Source of the DNA: Acidimicrobiia bacterium
GTDB taxonomy: Bacteria > Actinomycetota > Acidimicrobiia > Acidimicrobiales > Ilumatobacteraceae
NCBI GenBank assembly: GCA_009927565.1
Contig: RFMT01000157.1
Coordinates: forward strand, 1-6,639
Length of the DNA stretch: 6,639 nt
Reading direction: 5' to 3'
Part shown: one piece after another, positions 1-5,253 of the stretch
Numbering within the stretch: position 1 is the stretch's first letter
How the letters are laid out: each line of letters opens with the position of its first letter
Program-made: the position numbers and the translations under genes
The notes under the pieces: generated by a model
What the model saw: only the letters and a program-made list of their open reading frames with translations
The model's database searches: none
Told to the model about the DNA's origin: nothing

Positions 1-591
1 ACGATCAGCAATAGACGCGGGAATCTCAACAATCTTGTATTTTCTTCTACCGCTTATGACAAGCGCTTCAAACGTATCCCCCAAATAATGGCTTGGAAAT
101 GACTTAGCAAAATGTTTAAGAAGTGGATTGCGAATCAAGCGAAACCCGGAAGAAGAGTCGCTGATCTGAGTTCTACACGCCTTAGATGCGACGGTCTTTA
201 AAAGCAACATCGCAACACGTCGAGTAACAGACACTTGCATTGAGGGCGAGTCAGACAAAAATCGACTACCCAAAACAAGATCTGAGCCTGTGGCATTCGC
301 TTTGTCAACTAAATTATTTATTTCATCGGCGGGGTGTTGACCATCTGCATCAATTTGGACCACAGCCTCGTATTTGTGTCTCAAAGCAAAGTTGAAACCA
401 CTTTGAAGAGCTCCCCCCACACCTAGGTTCATCGAGAGTTCAAGAACCGAGGCTCCCGCCGCGCGTGCTCGTTGAGAAGTTTGATCGGAAGATCCATCAT
501 CAATAACCAAAACCGAAAAACCAAAATTCTTTACATCCTTAACAACTTGGCCAATAGTTTCTTGTTCGTTTAAGGCCGGAACTACGACCAA
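1..591 (-). CDS. DPM1-like GT2 glycosyltransferase (3' end cut by window edge)
   Basis: 197 residues are present, running off the left edge. They show the GT-A/GT2 signatures: VVVPALNEQETIG (residues 2-14), VIDDGSSD (29-36), QIDADGQHP (80-88, carrying the metal-binding DxD), LVLGSRF (106-112) and DSSSGFRLI (145-153), as in dolichyl- or polyprenyl-phosphate mannose/glucose synthases. The reaction is transfer of a hexose from a nucleotide sugar, probably to undecaprenyl phosphate; the acceptor is inferred. Any C-terminal membrane segments would lie outside the window. It directly follows the DUF2304 gene, a recurring pairing. The start is unclear: no ATG or GTG exists in this frame after the TGA at about 633. 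TTG 591 is chosen, although it leaves only one residue before the first beta strand. CTG 618 would add nine residues and a more usual N-terminus (TKLNNQNVLVVV). Confidence 0.88.
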   Translation of the reverse strand, partial: MVVVPALNEQETIGQVVKDVKNFGFSVLVIDDGSSDQTSQRARAAGASVLELSMNLGVGGALQSGFNFALRHKYEAVVQIDADGQHPADEINNLVDKANATGSDLVLGSRFLSDSPSMQVSVTRRVAMLLLKTVASKACRTQISDSSSGFRLIRNPLLKHFAKSFPSHYLGDTFEALVISGRRKYKIVEIPASIADR

Positions 592-604
592 AACATTTTG
601 GTTA

Positions 605-976
605 TTAAGCTTCGTCAGATTTTTTATCTTTCATTGAGATACCTAACGACTCTCGTAGTAGAGAATTCTCTCTCACCAATGTCTCCATTTTTCTTTGATT
701 ACCCGAAATACTGACCGATAACTGGATCAAAATTACCGCCACAGCAATAGTCGACATAGCCACTAAGAGAGCAGTCGGGGTCAAACGTAAAGTCTTTGCC
801 AACGGAGTAACCAAAAAAACCAACGGAGAGGCAAAAATCCCGAATAAGCAAACTGACATCCAGCCAATTGTGTACTTGAAACTTAAAGCTCTTCTACGAG
901 AGAGTCTCCAAATGTACATTGCAAAACAAAGGGCGACAAACGCCACTTCTAGTGTGAATACGGCGCGGTTAGTCAC
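605..976 (-). CDS. DUF2304 family small membrane protein
   Basis: The protein has 123 residues starting at GTG 976, the first available start after the upstream TAG. It has three predicted membrane segments: roughly 6-22, 34-59 (with conserved-looking FKYTIGWMSVCLFGIFA) and 68-88. A polar, coiled-coil-like tail follows (QRKMETLVRENSLLRESLG, 94-112). Length, hydrophobic pattern and the charged tail fit DUF2304. Its biochemical function is not established, but members are commonly found beside DPM1-like GT2 glycosyltransferases, as here. A role as membrane partner or anchor for the GT2 that follows is a reasonable inference. The start has no convincing Shine-Dalgarno; an AAGAGA sits about 12 bases upstream. 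The TAA stop lies 13 bases before the TTG proposed for the GT2. A run of six A's (625-620) occurs six codons before the stop. Confidence 0.83.
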   Translation of the reverse strand: MTNRAVFTLEVAFVALCFAMYIWRLSRRRALSFKYTIGWMSVCLFGIFASPLVFLVTPLAKTLRLTPTALLVAMSTIAVAVILIQLSVSISGNQRKMETLVRENSLLRESLGISMKDKKSDEA

Positions 977-985
977 AAGACAAAT

Positions 986-1384
986 CTATCTCTTGTTATC
1001 GGCTACTGAATCCGCCGATGAATTATAAAAGTTGTTTGAAACCGACGTCACTTTTGTTTTATCAAGGCGCTTACGAGCCACTTCGTAATTAATCTCGGCA
1101 GCAGAATCGACAAGATCATCGTTCTCGAGTGCTATTTGAATTGCTTCTACAAGACGATCGTGATCGTTTGGACTAACTATAAATCCACTTTTCTCGTTAA
1201 CAATCCACTCACTTGCACATGATGTATCGGTTTGTATCGGAAACGCCCCGCACACCATGGCTTCTTGGAGCGAAACACTGATGCCGTCAGATAGTGAGAT
1301 ACCAACATATATACGGGCTGACTCGAACATTTTTAATAGGTCTTGGTGCGCAATTTGTCCCCGTCCGAATAACCTCGATGGCAA
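986..1384 (-). CDS. C-terminal fragment of the split GT4 glycosyltransferase
   Basis: The open frame from TTG 1384 encodes 132 residues. Its first ~8 codons are out-of-frame noise overlapping the N-terminal fragment. From GQIAHQDLLKMF on, it is the donor-domain tail of a GT4 enzyme, including YVGISLSDGIS, SLQEAMVCGAFPIQTDTS and SEWI. The TTG has no Shine-Dalgarno, so this is not a credible independent gene. Its TAG stop lies in the same frame as the DUF2304 gene, with three sense codons before that gene's GTG. Confidence 0.65.
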   Translation of the reverse strand: MPSRLFGRGQIAHQDLLKMFESARIYVGISLSDGISVSLQEAMVCGAFPIQTDTSCASEWIVNEKSGFIVSPNDHDRLVEAIQIALENDDLVDSAAEINYEVARKRLDKTKVTSVSNNFYNSSADSVADNKR

Positions 1385-2153
1385 GTCCTGTTCGTTTCGC
1401 GATCAATTTTGCCAATCTCTTGGCCTTTGGGTCCGCCGAATAGATAGTGACCTTATAGCCCTCCAACCGACCTGACAATTCTTCAATTGCGTGCAAAGCT
1501 TGAGTGCCACGGCCCACAAAGCGGGTATGGCCCTTCACAAGAATCATTCGACGGGCACTAGTTTTCGTTTTTGTAATTCTATTTGTGCCGTCAGAAATTT
1601 CATACCCGCCAGTAACTGGAAAAGGTGGGAAAAGACTTCCAACAAATCCTAAGTCACGGGCGATTTCGACATCTCGTTCACACTCCATTGACAAGAGGTC
1701 AACCCGTGGTAGCAAACTCATCAAACGCAATTTATGTCGCTTAAATTTACGAAACCAAAATAAGTCTGAACCCCAAAGTGTCAAGACGAAGTATGGTTTC
1801 TTTTCGATCTTGTCTAATGCCTTTAACGTGATATAACCAGCACCTTGAGTTTCTACGGCGTGCAATATGTTGGGTTCAAATTTATTGATCACCCGCCTTA
1901 GCAAATTTCCACGCAAGCGATTATCAAACAATTTATCTAGCGCCGCCAAAATCAAGCCAGTGTTGCGCAAGCCTTTGGGAATTGAAATCTGCATTGGACT
2001 TTTTACACTCAACAATCGAACTATCTTTGGGTGAATACGTCGATGTGGTGAAGATGGAAACAAGACAAATTTGTCTTTACTGTTTTCGAATTGCTCCAAC
2101 CAACGTGCTGTGTGCACACTGTCGGCCATGGCGACTATGAGAATTTTCTTCAC
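1287..2153 (-). CDS. N-terminal fragment of the split GT4 glycosyltransferase
   Basis: This frame has 288 codons from GTG 2153. About the first 265 residues are family-like: the acceptor-side Rossmann domain, the LWGSD segment and the start of the donor domain. The last ~23 residues, beginning TNCAPRP, are out-of-frame sequence produced by the frameshift. The missing tail contains the donor-binding helices, so the fragment alone should not be an active transferase. It overlaps the downstream fragment by 98 bases. Confidence 0.7.
   Translation of the reverse strand: MKKILIVAMADSVHTARWLEQFENSKDKFVLFPSSPHRRIHPKIVRLLSVKSPMQISIPKGLRNTGLILAALDKLFDNRLRGNLLRRVINKFEPNILHAVETQGAGYITLKALDKIEKKPYFVLTLWGSDLFWFRKFKRHKLRLMSLLPRVDLLSMECERDVEIARDLGFVGSLFPPFPVTGGYEISDGTNRITKTKTSARRMILVKGHTRFVGRGTQALHAIEELSGRLEGYKVTIYSADPKAKRLAKLIAKRTGLAIEVIRTGTNCAPRPIKNVRVSPYICWYLTI
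1359..1362 (-). other. Frameshift position, GGGG run (CCCC on the plus strand)
   Basis: Family-like protein sequence switches from one frame to the +1 frame at this run. Reading ACG GGG ACA gives T-G-T and then non-family sequence. Deleting one G gives ACG GGA CAA ATT, encoding T-G-Q-I, and restores the transferase. The run is too short for classic slipped-strand phase variation. An extra base from sequencing or a genuine one-base insertion are the simplest explanations. Confidence 0.75.
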
Positions 2154-3355
2154 GCTTTTGTTACCAAGTTTTGAGCCAAAGAGCTGAATTCAGTTACAAA
2201 GTCTTGCCAAGTACCTTTTGAAATCACAAGCTCTCGACTCGCCAAGCCAATTTCTTTACTTTTCGTTGGATCGTTCAATAGGTTGATTACCGCATCTACA
2301 AATGTCGCATCAAGATCTCTATAAATTACCGTGTCCGATTCTTCTGAGTAGCTCATCATGCCCTGAAGTGGTGTCGAGACAACCGGGACCCCACACGCAA
2401 TTGATTGCAATACGCGGCCCGGCAAAACACAATGCGTCACCAATGATGGAATAAATGTATTTACCGAAACGTCAGCCAAGCAGATATAACGAACTAACTC
2501 GTCGTAACTTACAAACGGTCTCATAATTACTTGTTTTTCAAGACCAAGATTTGAGGTCTTCTCGCGAATAGTCGATTCGGCTTCGCCACTACCGACTATT
2601 AGAAAACAAATGTCTGGGTTGTTTCGTAGAAAATTACAAAACAAATCAATAAACCGCTCTATGCCGGCGAATCGATACAAAGTGCCACGGAAAAAGACAA
2701 TTCTCTGACCAGGTTGGATCCCCAGTGAACGTGCAAGATCTTCGTCTCGCATAGACGGCTTAAACCGGTCGAAATCAAGTCGCGGGAAGTCGACGGAAAC
2801 TCTGCCTGGAGTTGCCCCCATTTCAAGACAGTAATTTTTGAGAGCTACGTTGTGAGCCGATATATGGTCGACATTTTTGTAAATGTAACGCTCGGCGATT
2901 TTTACTAGCGTCTTAAACTTTGTTTCGCGAAGAAGATGCGCGATGTCTATCGCTCTAAAAATTACTGGTATTTTCAAAATTTTAGATAAAAAAACCGTTT
3001 GCCAACCATTCGTCGGAACGCCATAAAGCACGACGAGATCGATTTTTTGAGTTCGTACCGTTCGCCAAAACAATGGCACAAATGTCAAACTCGCGAGATA
3101 ACGACTTATTCCACCACTGACAATCGCACCGGGTGTCAGCACGTCGACTTTTGAGCCGATATGGGCTCGTGATTGAGCAAATCTTCGACTTGTCCTAAAG
3201 CTAAATCGATGATTTCTAGAATCTTTTTCTGAATATTCTGGGAAGTCAATAAAAGTTACTTCATGACCAGCGGTTGATAACAGCTCCGGGATGTCGTGAA
3301 TTTCGTAAGTTACTTTTTCAAGCCAATTAACTTCATGTACGAATAGTATTCGCAT
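2150..3355 (-). CDS. GT4-type (GT-B fold) glycosyltransferase
   Basis: The protein has 401 residues with two Rossmann-like halves. The N-terminal acceptor half starts MRILFVHEVNWLEKV, with HDIPELLSTAGHEV near residues 20-33. The C-terminal donor half has FFRGTLYRFAGIERFID (221-237), FLIVGSGE (251-258) and LPGRVLQSIACGVPVVSTP (311-329), the pattern of family GT4. The place where many GT4 enzymes carry the second glutamate of the EX7E motif holds Q317 here. No signal peptide or clear membrane helix is visible, so it is likely a cytoplasmic or membrane-peripheral enzyme working on lipid-linked intermediates. It follows the 2-epimerase with no gap (TAG-ATG) and no Shine-Dalgarno, implying coupled translation. 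In FnlABC-type clusters the gene after the 2-epimerase is often the transferase for that sugar (WbuB-like), so this is the best candidate to transfer the L-HexNAc residue. That donor assignment is inferred from position only. Its TGA overlaps the next gene's GTG (GTGA). Confidence 0.88.
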   Translation of the reverse strand: MRILFVHEVNWLEKVTYEIHDIPELLSTAGHEVTFIDFPEYSEKDSRNHRFSFRTSRRFAQSRAHIGSKVDVLTPGAIVSGGISRYLASLTFVPLFWRTVRTQKIDLVVLYGVPTNGWQTVFLSKILKIPVIFRAIDIAHLLRETKFKTLVKIAERYIYKNVDHISAHNVALKNYCLEMGATPGRVSVDFPRLDFDRFKPSMRDEDLARSLGIQPGQRIVFFRGTLYRFAGIERFIDLFCNFLRNNPDICFLIVGSGEAESTIREKTSNLGLEKQVIMRPFVSYDELVRYICLADVSVNTFIPSLVTHCVLPGRVLQSIACGVPVVSTPLQGMMSYSEESDTVIYRDLDATFVDAVINLLNDPTKSKEIGLASRELVISKGTWQDFVTEFSSLAQNLVTKA

Positions 3356-4504
3356 CTATAAATTTTTGTACCAAACGCGTTGATTCACATATTCGACGTA
3401 GCTTGTGACTATTTTGAGAACACGCCACGAGAAATCACTCACCAAATAATCATCAATTACCGAAGGACTTTTTCCTGCTTGGAACTGATCAGTGGCAATC
3501 TCGACAGATGAAATAAGGTGTTGGGCGCTGCTGTTAGACAAAACTAACGTACCAACATCAGTACCTTCTGGTCGCTCGTGCGACTCACGCAACGTAACCG
3601 CAGGGAAGCTAAGCAACGATGCTTCTTCGGTCAAAGTGCCACTATCGGAAATCACACAAAATGCTGAACTTTGAAGTTTGACATAGTCAAAAAACCCTAA
3701 GGCGTCAACAAATCTAATTTTTGGAGTTTTCTCTGAGCCAAGCATTTTCAATCGCTCTTGGGTACGGGGGTGAGTCGAAAAGATCACTGGTAAATCGAAA
3801 CGGTCCGCAAGTGCTTCAACAGACGAAATGAGGTTCTTGAGCTTGTCAGCATTATCAACATTTTCTTCACGATGCAAACTAACAACGAAAAACTTTTTTG
3901 CAGTCAGATTGAGTTTGTTTACAATTTCTGAACCCGCGATTTGCGAACTGTAGTGATCAAAAATCTCTTTCATTGGTGAACCTACGCAAAAAACGCGGTC
4001 AACTGGCAGACCTTCAGAAAGTAAGTTTCGCCTTGCGTGACTCGAATAAGCCATGTTTATATCACTTGTGTGATCAACGATCCTTCGATTTATCTCTTCT
4101 GGGGTGCGTTCATCAAAAGCACGATTACCCGCCTCAAGATGGAATACCGGTATCTTTCTGCGCTTCGCCGCAATCACCGCAAGCGCGCTATTTGTGTCAC
4201 CTAGAACCAACATTGCATCTGGCTTAACTCGGGCTAACACTGAATCTGTTTGTTCTAGAACTTGGGCAACTGACTTCATCGCAGTATCACTTGCGACATT
4301 CAGAACAACGTCAGGCAGACGTATATTCATTTGCTCAAAAAAGACCGCATTCAATTGCTCGGAATAATTCTGCCCAGTGTGCACAAAAGTGTGGTCTGTA
4401 TATCTGTCAAAAAGTGGAATTACTCGACTCAATTTGATCAACTCTGGCCGAGTACCAACGAGCGTCAATACTTTGATCCCTTTCTTCGCTTCTGGTGAAT
4501 GCAT
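3356..4504 (-). CDS. UDP-N-acetyl-hexosamine 2-epimerase, non-hydrolysing, FnlC/WbjD/CapG/WbvD subgroup
   Basis: The protein has 382 residues from ATG 4504, close to the usual ~375. It is a GT-B-fold epimerase related to WecB. Visible motifs are GTRPE (17-21), HTGQNY (42-47), LGDTNS (101-106), HLEAGNR (122-128), PEEINRR (135-141), HREEN (211-215), STHPRT (243-248) and SDSGTLTEE (286-294). Positions matching WecB catalytic residues are kept: D103, E124, the PEE glutamates and H211. LEAGNR followed by FDERTPEEINR marks the L-sugar subgroup; WecB itself has LEAGLRTG-type sequence. These enzymes invert C-2 of UDP-L-PneNAc to L-FucNAc, or of UDP-L-RhaNAc to L-QuiNAc; the adjacent RmlD-like reductase suggests the latter. 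ATG 4504 lies 2 bases after the oxygenase stop. An upstream TTG at 4540 would add 12 residues with no family counterpart and was not chosen. The stop TAG abuts the next ATG directly. A hairpin just before the start may influence translation. Confidence 0.92.
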   Translation of the reverse strand: MHSPEAKKGIKVLTLVGTRPELIKLSRVIPLFDRYTDHTFVHTGQNYSEQLNAVFFEQMNIRLPDVVLNVASDTAMKSVAQVLEQTDSVLARVKPDAMLVLGDTNSALAVIAAKRRKIPVFHLEAGNRAFDERTPEEINRRIVDHTSDINMAYSSHARRNLLSEGLPVDRVFCVGSPMKEIFDHYSSQIAGSEIVNKLNLTAKKFFVVSLHREENVDNADKLKNLISSVEALADRFDLPVIFSTHPRTQERLKMLGSEKTPKIRFVDALGFFDYVKLQSSAFCVISDSGTLTEEASLLSFPAVTLRESHERPEGTDVGTLVLSNSSAQHLISSVEIATDQFQAGKSPSVIDDYLVSDFSWRVLKIVTSYVEYVNQRVWYKNL

Positions 4505-4506
4505 TG

Positions 4507-5160
4507 TTAAGCCAACTCTTTCAGTTGGCGTTTTCGCCAAAGTGCTCGATGTGGGCGCTCAACCAAAACTTGAGCCTCAGGACGCGGAGCTGCCGTGTAG
4601 TAGTAAAGGATCAACGATTTACGCGATTGATCAGGTGGACACATAAGTGGTGTTGGATGACCGTGATAAGTCAGATCGTGGGTTTCGAAGATAATCAGTC
4701 GATTGAAGAGGGGGTCAATTGATTTAACACAACCATTTAGATTTTCATCCCACAATTCAAGAGCGCCACCCCAATTAGGGTCCCACGTCTTATTCAAATA
4801 GAGAATCACATTTAATCTTCGATGAACCCCCATTGCATGATGCCAATTGCCGTCGGCATGCACATCTAACAAACCGTCTCTTTTGGTGCAGTTCAGTCCG
4901 CCGCCAGTGAAATATGGGTCGGAAATTAACTTCTCAATGCCAGTCAGAACTGATAATCGTTTCATTACAGCACCTGAATTCAAGAAATGAACGACTGATC
5001 GTGTTTCTGATCGAATGTCTGACTCTAAATGCCAATTACTTCGCAACTTAACCTGAATACCTTTTTGATCGGAAGCCTCCCAGATCGGATCCGAGTCACT
5101 TGGAAACTCTTCCAGTAAAGCTTCGACAATTTCCGAGGAAAAAAAATTATCAATCACCAA
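4507..5160 (-). CDS. 2-oxoglutarate/Fe(II)-dependent oxygenase (prolyl-4-hydroxylase-like), probably 5'-disrupted
   Basis: The open frame from TTG 5160 encodes 217 residues with a full double-stranded beta-helix signature. The iron triad is H101-A-D103 (in LDVHADGNWHH) plus H166 (in YHGHP), and R180 (in RKSLILYYYT) is the expected 2-oxoglutarate-binding residue. RRLNVILYLNKTW and WGGALELWD between them are typical of the 2OG-FeII_Oxy_3 (P4H-like) group. Such enzymes hydroxylate a substrate using O2 and 2-oxoglutarate; here that could be a glycan, a nucleotide sugar or an attached amino acid, but nothing in the sequence names it. TTG 5160 and GTG 5157 are the only available starts and neither has a Shine-Dalgarno. 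The family-like segment SPFPH lies upstream of both, in frame, so the native protein was probably longer and began at ATG 5253, with a TAA now in between. It sits inside the nucleotide-sugar cassette, 2 bases before the 2-epimerase ATG. Fold confident; functionality and start doubtful. Confidence 0.82.
   Translation of the reverse strand: MVIDNFFSSEIVEALLEEFPSDSDPIWEASDQKGIQVKLRSNWHLESDIRSETRSVVHFLNSGAVMKRLSVLTGIEKLISDPYFTGGGLNCTKRDGLLDVHADGNWHHAMGVHRRLNVILYLNKTWDPNWGGALELWDENLNGCVKSIDPLFNRLIIFETHDLTYHGHPTPLMCPPDQSRKSLILYYYTAAPRPEAQVLVERPHRALWRKRQLKELA
4511..4540 (-). promoter_or_regulatory. Two overlapping, mutually exclusive hairpins before the 2-epimerase start
   Basis: Read as mRNA, TTGGCG (4540-4535), AAAA, CGCCAA (4530-4525) forms a perfect 6-bp stem. 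GCCAACT (4529-4523), GAAAG, AGTTGGC (4517-4511) forms a perfect 7-bp stem. Both use the same middle segment, so only one can form at a time. The second ends six bases before ATG 4504 and holds the only purine-rich, Shine-Dalgarno-like bases (GAAAGAG) in its loop and stem. No U-run follows, so it is not an intrinsic terminator. The sequence also encodes the oxygenase C-terminus, so the symmetry may be chance. A regulatory role is inference only. Confidence 0.35.
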
Positions 5161-5253
5161 ATGTGGAAATGGGCTGGCGTTTTGGAAAGTGGTCGCTGAA
5201 CTTTTTGCAAATTGGTCTAATTATGTCAGCGCTAAAGTTTGCCATTCACTCAT
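5158..5253 (-). other. In-frame 5' extension of the oxygenase interrupted by a TAA codon
   Basis: ATG 5253 overlaps the reductase stop by 8 bases (ATGAGTGA) and has an AGGA 11 bases upstream (5265-5268). It reads MSEWQTLALT, then TAA (5223-5221), then LDQFAKSSATTFQNASPFPH, and continues without a frame change into the oxygenase LVIDNFF. The segment after the TAA resembles the N-terminus of P4H-like oxygenases, where a PFPH-hydrophobic-IDNF stretch forms the first strand. There is no ATG, GTG or TTG between the TAA and 5160. A single change (for example CAA to TAA) would explain everything, giving an original protein of 248 residues. I read this as a nonsense mutation or a sequence error. Reinitiation at TTG 5160 or GTG 5157 would lose the first strand's leading residues but keep the catalytic core. 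Confidence 0.75.

Larger units (their letters stand above)
986..2153 (-). pseudogene. GT4-type glycosyltransferase split by a +1 frameshift at a G4 run
   Basis: Two overlapping frames encode the two halves of one GT4-type protein. The first half runs from GTG 2153 (MKKILIVAMADSVHTARWLE) through TLWGSD (124-129) and LVKGHTRFVGRGTQAL (205-220) to VIRTG near residue 265. The expected continuation, GQIAHQDLLKMFESARIYVG and then ISLSDGISVSLQEAMVCGAF, lies in the +1 frame. Removing one G from the GGGG at 1362-1359 joins them cleanly as EVIRTGQIAHQD and gives one protein of 388 residues ending in TAG at 988-986. The region spans 1168 bases, which is 3n+1, agreeing with a single extra base. The joined donor half carries the glutamate of the C-terminal motif (SLQEAM). 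As written, translation would stop after 288 residues and lose the donor-binding part. Role: adding a sugar to the lipid-linked repeat unit, donor unknown. The start is set by the GTGA overlap with the preceding gene. Sequencing error is as likely as true loss. Confidence 0.85.

Noticed and set aside
1359..1362. Phase-variable homopolymer tract in the GT4 gene
   Set aside because: Four G's is too short for typical slipped-strand switching. No longer repeat is present around it.
4511..4529. Intrinsic transcription terminator
   Set aside because: The stem is only 7 bp, and it is followed by TTAACAATG with no U-run, inside a tightly coupled operon.
4505..4540. TTG 4540 as the start of the 2-epimerase
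   Set aside because: It would overlap the oxygenase by 34 bases and add residues with no family counterpart. ATG 4504 sits 2 bases after the oxygenase stop and gives the normal family length.
4377..4722. Plus-strand open frames opposite the oxygenase/epimerase junction, and similar ones at 1257-1475, 1504-1836, 3492-3674, 3973-4367 and 5935-6138
   Set aside because: All lie antisense to genes with clear family motifs, show no recognisable domains and have low-complexity compositions typical of antisense translation.
5221..5223. TAA read as a sense codon (recoding or alternative genetic code)
   Set aside because: The dehydratase and DUF2304 genes end naturally at TAA, as does the oxygenase itself. 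No recoding element is evident, so a mutation or error is simpler.
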